Of a stretch of DNA of 64,000 nucleotides, positions 24,179 through 31,873 are shown piece after piece. A program made the position numbers and the translations under genes. The stretch is from Mumia xiangluensis (GTDB taxonomy: Bacteria; Actinomycetota; Actinomycetes; Propionibacteriales; Nocardioidaceae). Every line of letters begins with the position of its first letter. Positions within the stretch are counted from its first letter, which is position 1. The notes under the pieces are model-generated. The model saw only the letters and a program-made list of their open reading frames with translations, was not told the origin of the DNA and did not search any database. The stretch lies in contig NZ_WJYO01000003.1 in assembly GCF_010994095.1 (NCBI RefSeq), positions 62,001 through 126,000 on the forward strand, written 5' to 3'.

Positions 24179-26566
24179 ATGACAGCGACGACCACCTCCA
24201 CGCTCGCGAACCCGACCGACGACGAGGTCGCTGCTCTCGACGCGTGGTTCCGGGCAGCGAACTACCTCACCGTCGCCCAGATCTACCTCAAGAGCGACAC
24301 GCTGCTCGAACGCCCGCTCTCGGCCGACGACATCAAGCCGCGACTCCTCGGCCACTGGGGCACCGGCCCCGGTCAGGCGTTCGTGTACGCCCACGTGTCG
24401 CGGCTGATCCGGCACACCGGGCAGCGGGCGATCTACTTCTCCGGCCCCGGGCACGGTGGGCCGACGCTGGTCGCCGCCGGGTGGCTCGAGGGCACGTACT
24501 CCGAGGTCTACCCGGACGTGACGCGCGACGCCGAGGGCATCACCCGGCTCTGCCGCCAGTTCTCCTCGCCGGGCGGCATCCCGAGCCACGTCTCGGTGAC
24601 GACCCCGGGCTCCATCCACGAGGGCGGTGAGCTCGGCTACGCCCTGATCCACGCCTTCGGATCGGTCTTCGACAACCCCGACCTGCTCTCGATCTGCGTG
24701 GTCGGCGACGGCGAGGCAGAGACCGGCCCCCTCGAGGGCTCGTGGAAGGGCATCTCGTTCGTCAACCCCGAGCGTGACGGCGCCGTCCTGCCGATCCTGC
24801 ACCTGAACGGCGCCAAGATCGCCGGCCCGACGGTGCTCGCCCGGAAGGACCCCGCGGAGGTGCGCGCCCTGTTCACCGGCCACGGGTACGACGTCCTGGA
24901 GATCGAGGGCGACGACCTTCCCGGGATGCACCACCGCTTCGCCGCGGTGCTCGCCGAGGCGTACGAGAAGATCCACGCGATCCAGACCGCGGCGCGCGAC
25001 GGCAGCTGGGACGGCGCGATGCCGAAGTGGCCGATGATCGTCATGCGCACCCCGAAGGGATGGACCGGTCCCGAGGAGGTCGACGGCGTCCGCGTCACCG
25101 GCACGTGGCGCGCGCACCAGGTCCCGCTGTCGGGAGTCCGCGAGAACCCCGAGCACCTCGCGATCCTCGAGTCGTGGATGAAGTCGTACGGGCCCGACGA
25201 GCTGTTCCCCGGCGGCGTCCCGTCGGAGCTGATCGACGCCAACAACCCCGAGGGCGACCTCCGGATGAGCGCGAACCCCATGGCCAACGGCGGTGTGCTG
25301 ACCGAGGAGCTCACGATCCGCCCGTTCCGCGACTACGCGGTCGAGGTGATCAACCCGGCCGGCGAACGCCTCGAGTCGACGCGGCTCCTGGGCGCGATGA
25401 TGGCCGACCTCTATCGCGACAACCCGCACAACTTCCGGCTCTACTGCCCGGACGAGACCAACAGCAACCGCCTGGGCGCCGTGTTCGACGTCTCCGACCG
25501 TGCGTTCATGGAGCGGGTGACGCCCGACGACGTGAAGCTGTCGCGTGACGGCAGGGTCATGGAGGTGCTGAGCGAGCACAACTGCCACGGCTGGCTGGAG
25601 GCGTACAACCTGACGGGCCGGCACGGCCTGTTCGCGACGTACGAGTCGTTCGCGATGGTGAGCGCGTCCATGACCGTGCAGCACGCCAAATGGCTGGAGG
25701 AGGCCAACCACCTGCCGTGGCGGGCGAAGATCCCGAGCCTCAACATCCTGCTGACGTCGACCACGTGGCGCAACGACCACAACGGCTTCTCCCACCAGGG
25801 CCCGGGACTGATCAACGTGGTCCTCAACATGCGGTCGGCCGTGTCGCGGGTCTACCTGCCGCCGGACGCCAACTGCCTGCTGTCGGTCGCGGACCACTGC
25901 TTCCGGTCGAAGTCGTACGTGAACCTCATCGTCATCGACAAGCAGCCGCACCTGCAGTACCTCACGATCGACGAGGCCGCCGTGCACTGCGAGAAGGGCG
26001 CCGGCATCTGGGACTGGGCGGGCAACGAGGAGGGCTCGGGGAAGGAGCCCGACATCGTGATGGCGTGCGCCGGCGACGTGCCGACGGCGGAGACGATCGC
26101 CGCGGCGCAGCTGCTCAAGGAGTGGGTGCCCGACCTGACCGTCCGGGTCGTCAACGTCGTCGACCTGATGACGCTGCCGCGCCAGAAGGACCACCCGCAC
26201 GGGATGTCGGAGGCCGAGTTCAGCGCGCTCTTCACCGACGACGTTGACGTGCTGTTCGCGTTCCACGGCTACCACGGCGCGATCCACAAGCTCGTCCACG
26301 GACGCCCTCGCGCCGACCGTTTCCACGTCCGCGGGTTCATCGAGCAGGGCACCACGACGACACCGTTCGACATGACGGTCCTCAACGAGACGTCGCGCTA
26401 CCAGCTCGTCGCGGACGTCCTCAACAACACGCGAGCGACTCCGGCCGGCGCTCAGGAGCTGCGCGAGCACTGCCAGCAGATGCTCGACCGGCACCACTCC
26501 TACATCCGGGAGCACCTGGAAGACATGCCGGAGGTGAAGGACTGGGTGCTGAACCCGGCGACCTGA
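24179..26566 (+). CDS. xfp: Xylulose-5-P/fructose-6-P phosphoketolase
   Basis: A 795-residue thiamine-diphosphate enzyme that splits xylulose 5-phosphate (and often fructose 6-phosphate) with phosphate to acetyl phosphate plus glyceraldehyde 3-phosphate or erythrose 4-phosphate. Family signatures are present: 'GTGPGQAFVYAH' near 62, 'YFSGPGHGGPT' near 85, the ThDP motif 'VVGDGEAETGPLEGSWKG' near 175, and 'HQGPGLINVVLNMRS' near 540. The length is normal for the family. It forms an operon with ackA. The ATG follows GAGGAG. Confidence 0.97.
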   Translation: MTATTTSTLANPTDDEVAALDAWFRAANYLTVAQIYLKSDTLLERPLSADDIKPRLLGHWGTGPGQAFVYAHVSRLIRHTGQRAIYFSGPGHGGPTLVAAGWLEGTYSEVYPDVTRDAEGITRLCRQFSSPGGIPSHVSVTTPGSIHEGGELGYALIHAFGSVFDNPDLLSICVVGDGEAETGPLEGSWKGISFVNPERDGAVLPILHLNGAKIAGPTVLARKDPAEVRALFTGHGYDVLEIEGDDLPGMHHRFAAVLAEAYEKIHAIQTAARDGSWDGAMPKWPMIVMRTPKGWTGPEEVDGVRVTGTWRAHQVPLSGVRENPEHLAILESWMKSYGPDELFPGGVPSELIDANNPEGDLRMSANPMANGGVLTEELTIRPFRDYAVEVINPAGERLESTRLLGAMMADLYRDNPHNFRLYCPDETNSNRLGAVFDVSDRAFMERVTPDDVKLSRDGRVMEVLSEHNCHGWLEAYNLTGRHGLFATYESFAMVSASMTVQHAKWLEEANHLPWRAKIPSLNILLTSTTWRNDHNGFSHQGPGLINVVLNMRSAVSRVYLPPDANCLLSVADHCFRSKSYVNLIVIDKQPHLQYLTIDEAAVHCEKGAGIWDWAGNEEGSGKEPDIVMACAGDVPTAETIAAAQLLKEWVPDLTVRVVNVVDLMTLPRQKDHPHGMSEAEFSALFTDDVDVLFAFHGYHGAIHKLVHGRPRADRFHVRGFIEQGTTTTPFDMTVLNETSRYQLVADVLNNTRATPAGAQELREHCQQMLDRHHSYIREHLEDMPEVKDWVLNPAT

Positions 26567-26584
26567 GCCGCGTACCCAGCTCCC

Positions 26585-26721
26585 GAGGCCCTTCGCGCAC
26601 CCCGAGCGGTGAGCCTGGTCCCACCCGAGCCCCTTCGCGCACCCCGAGCGGTGAGCCTGGTCCCACCCGAGCCCCTTCGCGCACCCGAGCGGTGAGCCTG
26701 GTCCCACCCGAGCCCCTTCGC
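26585..26721. repeat. Tandem 42-bp repeats downstream of phosphoketolase gene
   Basis: Three near-identical units (26585-26626, 26627-26668, 26669-26709; 42, 42 and 41 bases) each contain CCCCTTCGCGCACC and CGGTGAGCCTGGTCCCAC. A truncated fourth begins at 26710 and turns into the inverted complement of the unit, forming the hairpin at 26690-26739. Confidence 0.9.
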
Positions 26722-26739
26722 GTGGGACCAGCCTCACCG
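26690..26739 (+). terminator. Hairpin terminator after ackA-xfp
   Basis: Arms 26690-26707 and 26722-26739 are 18 bases with a single mismatch (stem end CGGTGAG / CTCACCG) around a 14-base loop. There is no U-tract, as is common in high-GC actinomycetes. It lies about 125 bases after the phosphoketolase stop. Confidence 0.6.
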
Positions 26740-26771
26740 CCGGGGGCGCCGGATTTCGGTCACGTCCGTTC

Positions 26772-26805
26772 GTGTGACGCAGATGTAACACACCGCACGT
26801 AGCCT
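26772..26805 (+). promoter_or_regulatory. Leaderless promoter with operator-like dyad
   Basis: TAGCCT at 26800-26805 is spaced for transcription from the ATG at 26812. Over the -35 region lies GTGTGAC-N6-GTAACAC (26772-26791), six of seven positions symmetrical. It is CRP-like in look but two bases longer than the CRP/GlxR spacing. Confidence 0.45.
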
Positions 26806-26811
26806 CCCGGG

Positions 26812-27198
26812 ATGGGCACCCAGGCACGGGAGAACCTCACTGCGTTCATCGCCGCCTGCGAGTACCGCCGCATCCCGACCGAGGACGTCTACGCGCGGGT
26901 GCAGACCACGCAGGGGCGGCTCCTCACCTACACGGCGTCGCGCAAACCCGTCACGGTCGGCTGGATCCTGCCGGTGCCGGTGCCGGTGGAGGACGCGACC
27001 CACGCGCTGGTGCTGCCGGTGGGGCTGGTCTACGGGGCGACGACCGTACGGCGCAAGGGCGGCCGCAGCAGTGCTGCACCCGCCGAGGTGTGGGCGAAGC
27101 TGGAGACGTGGTGGCGTCCGGCGTCGGAGCACGACCACGGGCTCGCGCAGGCGATGTACGACCTGGTCGTGGAGTGGGACCGTCTCCGAGTGACGTGA
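26812..27198 (+). CDS. Conserved hypothetical protein, 128 aa
   Basis: I do not recognise this protein. It is 128 residues, soluble, with no signal peptide or membrane span, begins 'GTQARENLTAFIAACEYRRI', and contains a beta-rich centre 'TVGWILPVPVPVEDATHALV' and an aromatic C-terminal helix. Codon use matches its neighbours, and a precisely placed -10 box before the ATG supports real expression. It converges with recQ 19 bases away. Confidence 0.65.
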   Translation: MGTQARENLTAFIAACEYRRIPTEDVYARVQTTQGRLLTYTASRKPVTVGWILPVPVPVEDATHALVLPVGLVYGATTVRRKGGRSSAAPAEVWAKLETWWRPASEHDHGLAQAMYDLVVEWDRLRVT

Positions 27199-27217
27199 CG
27201 GAGCAGGTGGTGCGTCG

Positions 27218-29365
27218 TCACACGCGCCGGTGCAGGAGGAGCGGGAGCACCGCCGAGGCACCGGCGTCACGCAGTGCCGCGCCGACGACCGTGAGCGGCC
27301 ACTGCGACGAGGACGCATCGGCGACGAGCAACACCGTACGGCCGGCCACCGCGGACCGCGTCTGGGCCGGCACCGTCACCGAGTCGCGCCACAGCGCCGC
27401 CTCGTCCGCCGACGTGAGGTCACGGACGTCGGGGCCGGTGCGGGGCGCGAGCTCGAGATCGGCACGGTCGAGCCGTCCGACCGTGGCGAGGTGGTCGGCG
27501 ACGCTGCCGACGAGCGTGCCGAAACCCGCTGCCGGGAGCGCGACCGCCACCTCCGGTCGGCTCCGCCACTGGGACTTCCACCGCGCGAGCACCTGGACGG
27601 ACGCGTCGAGCACCTCCTGCGGCGCGGGAGCGTCGGCGGCGAACATGGTGTGCACGGCCTCGCGCCACTCGGGCGCGTCGGCGTGCACGATCGCCCGACC
27701 GGGCTCGACGGCACGGTCGGGAGGAATGCGGCCACGCGTGCCGAACGCTCCCCCGGGCCACATCTTGCGCGGCTCGAGCAGGTGGTCCTCGCCGCGCAGG
27801 ACGCCCGCCACCGCGCGTACGGTGTCGGGCGTGGGAGCGGCGGCGAGTCCGTCGGGCAGCGTGCCGCGGCACACCGAGCAGCGCCCGCACGGCGCGGCCT
27901 CCGGATCGTCGAGGGACTCCTGCAGCAGCTGCATGAGGCACCGCTCGCCGCGGGTGTAGGCGCGCATGATGTCGGCCTCGCGGCGCCGCACGGCCACGAC
28001 TCCGTCGTAGTGCGCGGCGTCGTACGTCCAAGGAGTGCCCGTCAGGATCCACCCGCGGTCGACACGCTCCGTCACGCCGTCGACGGCGAGCTGCTTGAGC
28101 ATCAGCTCGACGCGGCCGCGCCGCAGGCCCGTCTCGGCCTCCAGGCTGACCACGGTCGCGGGCGCGTCCGGGGTCGCGTCGCCCATCGCCGCGAGCATCC
28201 GCTCGACCTGGTCGGCCTTCGGGATCGTCGCGGTTGCGAAGTAGTCCCAGACACCGTCATCGGCACCGGACGGAAGCAGCACCGCGTGGGCATGGTCGAT
28301 CGCACGCCCCGCACGCCCGACCTGCTGGTAGTAGGAGACCGGCGACGGCGGCGCACCCACGTGCACGACGAAGCCGAGGTCGGGCTTGTCGTAGCCCATC
28401 CCGAGCGCCGACGTCGCGACCAGCGCCTTGACGTGGTTGTCGCGGAGCGCATCCTCGAGGCGCTCACGTTCTGCGGCCTCGAGCTGGCCGGTGTAGGCGG
28501 CGACCGGCACCGACGGGCCGTGCACCGCCTGGATGGCCGCGGTCAGCCGATGAGCGTCGGCCACCGTGAGCGCGTACACGATGCCGGAGCCCGGCAGCGT
28601 CGGCAGGTGGTCGACCACCCACGCGTACCGCTCGAGCGGCGAGAGCCGGTCGACGACCGACAGCTCCAGGCTCGAACGTGCGAGCGGACCGCGGAGCACG
28701 AGCGTCTCGTCGCCGAGCTCTCCGGACTGCTTGCTCCGCAGCTGAGCGGCCACGTCGTCGGTCACGCGGGCGTTGGCGGTCGCCGTCGTCGCGAGGACCG
28801 GCGTGTCGGGGTTGAGCTGCTGCAGGACGTCGGAGACCCGACGGTAGTCGGGCCGGAAGTCGTGCCCCCAGTCGGACACGGCGTGGGCCTCGTCGACGAC
28901 CAGGAGGCCGATGCGGCCGGCCAGCGCGTCGAGGACCCGGCGACCGAAGCCCGGGTTGGCGAGCCGCTCCGGCGACACCAGGAGCACGTCGACCTCGCCG
29001 TCGCGCAGTGCACCCTCGATGCGCGACCACTCCTCGATGTTGGAGGAGTTCAGGGTCTCGGCCCGCAGGCCCGCCCGCGCTGCGGCCGCGACCTGGTCGC
29101 GCATCAGCGACAGCAACGGCGAGACGACGAGGGTCGTGCCGTGGCCCTCGTCGCGACGGATCGCGGTCGCCGCCCAGTAGACCGCCGACTTGCCCCACCC
29201 GGTTGCCTGGACGACGAGGACGCGCGCCCGCGGCTCGGACAGGGCCGCGACGGCGGTGACCTGGTCGGGGCGCAGCGTCGCCCCCGGGCCGGCGAGCGCA
29301 CCGATGACCCGGTCAGCGACGGCGGCACGGGACGGCGAGAGCGTGGCAGCTGCGGCGGGGGGCAT
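27218..29365 (-). CDS. RecQ-family DNA helicase with PRTase-like C-terminal domain
   Basis: A 715-residue superfamily 2 helicase. Walker A is 'QATGWGKSAVYW' near residue 50, the DEAH box with RecQ extension is 'DEAHAVSDWGHDFRPDYRR' near 150, motif VI is 'YYQQVGRAGRAID' near 345, and a Cys cluster 'CGRCSVCRG' near 485 stands for the RecQ zinc site. The last 110 residues ('VAVALPAAGFGTLVGSVADH' and 'VLLVADASSSQWPLTVVGAA') look like a phosphoribosyltransferase fold in place of an HRDC domain. The start at 29365 is favoured by a TACGGT -10 at 29373-29378; an ATG at 29383 is possible. It unwinds DNA in repair or replication restart. Confidence 0.88.
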   Translation of the reverse strand: MPPAAAATLSPSRAAVADRVIGALAGPGATLRPDQVTAVAALSEPRARVLVVQATGWGKSAVYWAATAIRRDEGHGTTLVVSPLLSLMRDQVAAAARAGLRAETLNSSNIEEWSRIEGALRDGEVDVLLVSPERLANPGFGRRVLDALAGRIGLLVVDEAHAVSDWGHDFRPDYRRVSDVLQQLNPDTPVLATTATANARVTDDVAAQLRSKQSGELGDETLVLRGPLARSSLELSVVDRLSPLERYAWVVDHLPTLPGSGIVYALTVADAHRLTAAIQAVHGPSVPVAAYTGQLEAAERERLEDALRDNHVKALVATSALGMGYDKPDLGFVVHVGAPPSPVSYYQQVGRAGRAIDHAHAVLLPSGADDGVWDYFATATIPKADQVERMLAAMGDATPDAPATVVSLEAETGLRRGRVELMLKQLAVDGVTERVDRGWILTGTPWTYDAAHYDGVVAVRRREADIMRAYTRGERCLMQLLQESLDDPEAAPCGRCSVCRGTLPDGLAAAPTPDTVRAVAGVLRGEDHLLEPRKMWPGGAFGTRGRIPPDRAVEPGRAIVHADAPEWREAVHTMFAADAPAPQEVLDASVQVLARWKSQWRSRPEVAVALPAAGFGTLVGSVADHLATVGRLDRADLELAPRTGPDVRDLTSADEAALWRDSVTVPAQTRSAVAGRTVLLVADASSSQWPLTVVGAALRDAGASAVLPLLLHRRV

Positions 29366-29428
29366 GGCGTCCACCGTACGCATCCACGCCGACACGCGTC
29401 GTACGGCATCCACAGGCTCCGGCCGGCG

Positions 29429-29518
29429 GCGTTTGCCACGCTCCCCACGCAAATGCCTCTGGTGCACCGCAGATTCACGGTGCACCAGAGGCATTTGCGG
29501 TGCGGGCGTGGCAAACGC
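29429..29518 (-). terminator. Two-tier hairpin after citE-acd operon
   Basis: Outer arms GCGTTTGCCACGC (29429-29441) and 29506-29518 are perfect over 13 bases. Inner arms 29448-29469 and 29478-29499 are perfect over 22 bases with an eight-base loop. A symmetrical 6/6 internal loop separates them. It starts 11 bases past the acyl-CoA dehydrogenase stop and precedes recQ on the same strand. Confidence 0.65.
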
Positions 29519-29528
29519 CCGAGCGGGG

Positions 29529-30725
29529 TCAGCGGAGCTTGTAGTCCTTCAGCAGGCTGCGCCCGATGATCATCTTCTGGATGTCGCTCGTGCCCTCGCC
29601 GATCAGCATGAACGCCGCCTCGCGGTAGAGCCGCTCGATCTCGTACTCCTTGGAGTAGCCGTAGCCGCCGTGGATGCGGAACGACGCCTCGACGACCTCG
29701 TTGCAGTACTCCGAGGCGACCATCTTGGCCATGCCGGCCTCCACGTCGTTGCGCTCGCCGGCGTCCTTCTTGCGCGCGGCCCGCACGACCATCGCGTGCG
29801 CGGTCTCGACCTTGGTCCCCATCTCCGCGAGGCGGAACAGGATCGCCTGGTGCTGCGCGATCGGCTTGCCGAAGGTCTCGCGCTGCTGCGCGTACGCGAT
29901 GCCGAGCTCGAAGGCACGGTTCGCGATGCCGACCGCACGGGCGCCGACGTTGACGCGGCCGACCTCGACCCCGTCCATCATCTGGTAGAAGCCCTTGCCC
30001 GGCTCGCCACCAAGGATCTGCTCGGCCGAGATCTGGTGCTTGTCCAGGATCATCTCGGTCGTGTCGATGCCCTTGTAGCCCATCTTGTCGATCTTGCCCG
30101 GGACGGTGATGCCCTGGGCCGTCTCGCCGAACCCCGGCTCCTTCTCGACCAGGAACGTCGTCATGTTCCGGTAGACGGAGTCGGCACCCTCGTCGGTCTT
30201 GGTGAGCACCGCGACCAGGTTCGACGAACCACCGTTGGTGAGCCACATCTTCTGACCGGTGATGCTGTACGACCCGTCGTCCTGCTTCGTCGCCTTCGTC
30301 GCGACCGCCGACACGTCCGAGCCCAGCGACGGCTCCGACATCGAGAACGCACCGCGCACCTCGCCGGTGGCCATCCGCGGGAGGTACTTCTGCTTCTGCT
30401 CCTCCGTGCCGTGCTGCACCAGCATGTAGGCGACGATGAAGTGCGTGTTGATGACGCCCGAGACGCTCATCCACCCGCGCGCGATCTCCTCGACCACCAG
30501 CGCGTACGTCAGCAGCGACTCACCGAGGCCGCCGTACTCCTCGGGGATCGTCAGCCCGAACAGGCCGAGCTCCTTGAGGCCGTCGACGATGGCCTGCGGG
30601 TACTCGTCCTTGTGCTCCAGCTCGGTCGCGACCGGGATGATCTCCTTGTCCACGAACTCGCGGACGGTCTTGAGGATCTCCTGCTGGATGTCGGTCAGTC
30701 CGTCGGTGGTGACCAGGCGGCCCAT
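29529..30725 (-). CDS. Acyl-CoA dehydrogenase
   Basis: A 398-residue FAD flavoenzyme introducing a C2-C3 double bond in acyl-CoA. 'AFSMSEPSLGSDVSAV' near 129 and 'QKMWLTNGGSSN' near 157 bind flavin and substrate, 'RETFGKPIAQHQA' near 283 is the second family signature, and the catalytic Glu is in 'LIGEGTSDIQ' near 376. It lies 61 bases after the CitE-like gene in the same operon. The pair resembles M. tuberculosis Rv2500c (FadE19) with Rv2498c, associated with branched-chain (leucine) or itaconyl-CoA degradation. Substrate chain is inferred. Confidence 0.93.
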   Translation of the reverse strand: MGRLVTTDGLTDIQQEILKTVREFVDKEIIPVATELEHKDEYPQAIVDGLKELGLFGLTIPEEYGGLGESLLTYALVVEEIARGWMSVSGVINTHFIVAYMLVQHGTEEQKQKYLPRMATGEVRGAFSMSEPSLGSDVSAVATKATKQDDGSYSITGQKMWLTNGGSSNLVAVLTKTDEGADSVYRNMTTFLVEKEPGFGETAQGITVPGKIDKMGYKGIDTTEMILDKHQISAEQILGGEPGKGFYQMMDGVEVGRVNVGARAVGIANRAFELGIAYAQQRETFGKPIAQHQAILFRLAEMGTKVETAHAMVVRAARKKDAGERNDVEAGMAKMVASEYCNEVVEASFRIHGGYGYSKEYEIERLYREAAFMLIGEGTSDIQKMIIGRSLLKDYKLR

Positions 30726-30786
30726 GCTCTTCTCTCTTCTCTGATCGGTGCGCTCGTACGACGGCAGCTGAGGTTGTCAGCCGACC

Positions 30787-31764
30787 TCACTCGGTCGGCG
30801 GCTCCCACGTCGAGCTGCGCTGCATGCCGGCGGCGCGGCCCTTGGCCGAGATCACGAGCGCCATCTTGCGAGAGGCCTCGTCGATCATCTCGTCGCCGAG
30901 CATCGCCGAGCCCTTCTTGCCGCCGGCCTCGGACGTGAACCAGTCGTACGCGTCGAGGATGTTCTCGGCGTGGTCGTAGTCCTCCTGGCGGGGGCTGAAG
31001 ACCTCGTTGGCGACGTCGACCTGGCCGGGGTGCAGGACCCACTTGCCGTCGAAGCCGAGGGCCGCCGAGCGCGAGGCGACGCGGTTGTAGCCGTCGGTGT
31101 CGCGGATCTGGAGGTACGGGCCGTCGATGGCCTGCTTGTCGTACGCGCGTGCCGCCATGAGGATGCTCATGAGGATGTGGTGGTAGGCGTCGCCGACGTC
31201 GTAGCCCGGGGGCTGCTCGCCCACGACGAGCGACTTCATGTTGATGCTCGCCATGAAGTCGGCGGGGCCGAAGATGATGGTCTCGACGCGCGGCGACGCG
31301 GCAGCGATCGCGTTGACGTTGGTCAGGCCGAGGGCGTTCTCGATCTGCGCCTCGATGCCGATGCGGCCGACCTCGTAGCCCATCGTCTTCTCGATCTGGG
31401 TGAGGAGGACGTCGAGCGCGATGACCTGCTCGGCGGTCTGGACCTTCGGGAGCATGATGCAGTCGAGGTTGGCGCCGGCGCCCTCGACGACCTCGATCAC
31501 GTCGCGGTAGGTCCACTGGGTCGTCCAGTCGTTGACGCGGACCACGCGGACCTTGTCGCCCCAGCCGCCCTCGTTGAGCGCCGCGACGATGTTCTTGCGG
31601 GCGTCCGGCTTGGCAAGCGGCGCGACTGCGTCCTCGATGTCGAGGAAGACCTGGTCTGCGGGCAGGCCCTTGGCCTTCTCCAGGAAGCGCGGGTTCGAGC
31701 CGGGCACGGCGAGGCACGAGCGGCGCGAACGCAGGGACTTGTTCTCTTGGGACACAGCAGACAC
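30787..31764 (-). CDS. CitE-like HpcH/HpaI aldolase, 3-hydroxyacyl-CoA lyase
   Basis: A 325-residue TIM-barrel CoA-ester lyase. 'RSCLAVPGSNPRFLEKA' at the N-terminus, 'DQVFLDIEDAV' near 37 with the metal-binding Asp/Glu, 'IEAQIENALGL' near 141 and 'IIFGPADFMASI' near 164 are hallmarks. No CitD or CitF is nearby, so it is not citrate lyase. The closest functional model is Rv2498c, which cleaves citramalyl-CoA and HMG-CoA. GTG start with GAGGTGA four bases away. A 24-base dyad lies 46 bases upstream. Confidence 0.9.
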   Translation of the reverse strand: MSAVSQENKSLRSRRSCLAVPGSNPRFLEKAKGLPADQVFLDIEDAVAPLAKPDARKNIVAALNEGGWGDKVRVVRVNDWTTQWTYRDVIEVVEGAGANLDCIMLPKVQTAEQVIALDVLLTQIEKTMGYEVGRIGIEAQIENALGLTNVNAIAAASPRVETIIFGPADFMASINMKSLVVGEQPPGYDVGDAYHHILMSILMAARAYDKQAIDGPYLQIRDTDGYNRVASRSAALGFDGKWVLHPGQVDVANEVFSPRQEDYDHAENILDAYDWFTSEAGGKKGSAMLGDEMIDEASRKMALVISAKGRAAGMQRSSTWEPPTE

Positions 31765-31809
31765 GGGTCACCTCGGTGCTACGGGGACGGGATCAGGCCT
31801 GACTGTACC

Positions 31810-31833
31810 TACGAGTAGTGTTAACGACTAGTA
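31810..31833. promoter_or_regulatory. Operator-like 24-bp dyad upstream of citE-acd
   Basis: The site reads TACxAGTxGTxxxxACxACTxGTA around a central TTAA, with 16 of 24 positions paired. It lies in an AT-rich patch between the CitE-like gene and the EamA gene. Its length and symmetry fit a TetR-type repressor site. No regulator gene is adjacent. Confidence 0.5.
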
Positions 31834-31873
31834 ACAGCGAGGTCAGTGTGACCTGCTTCTCACGCCCCGCGAC

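Noticed and set aside
26421-26684. Minus-strand 87-codon frame with repeated 'REGARVGPGSPLGV'
   Set aside because: It is a translation of the 42-bp tandem repeats and the phosphoketolase antisense strand; no RBS or promoter.
30787-31764. Citrate lyase beta subunit annotation
   Set aside because: No citD, citF or citC nearby; the partner acyl-CoA dehydrogenase points to a 3-hydroxyacyl-CoA lyase.
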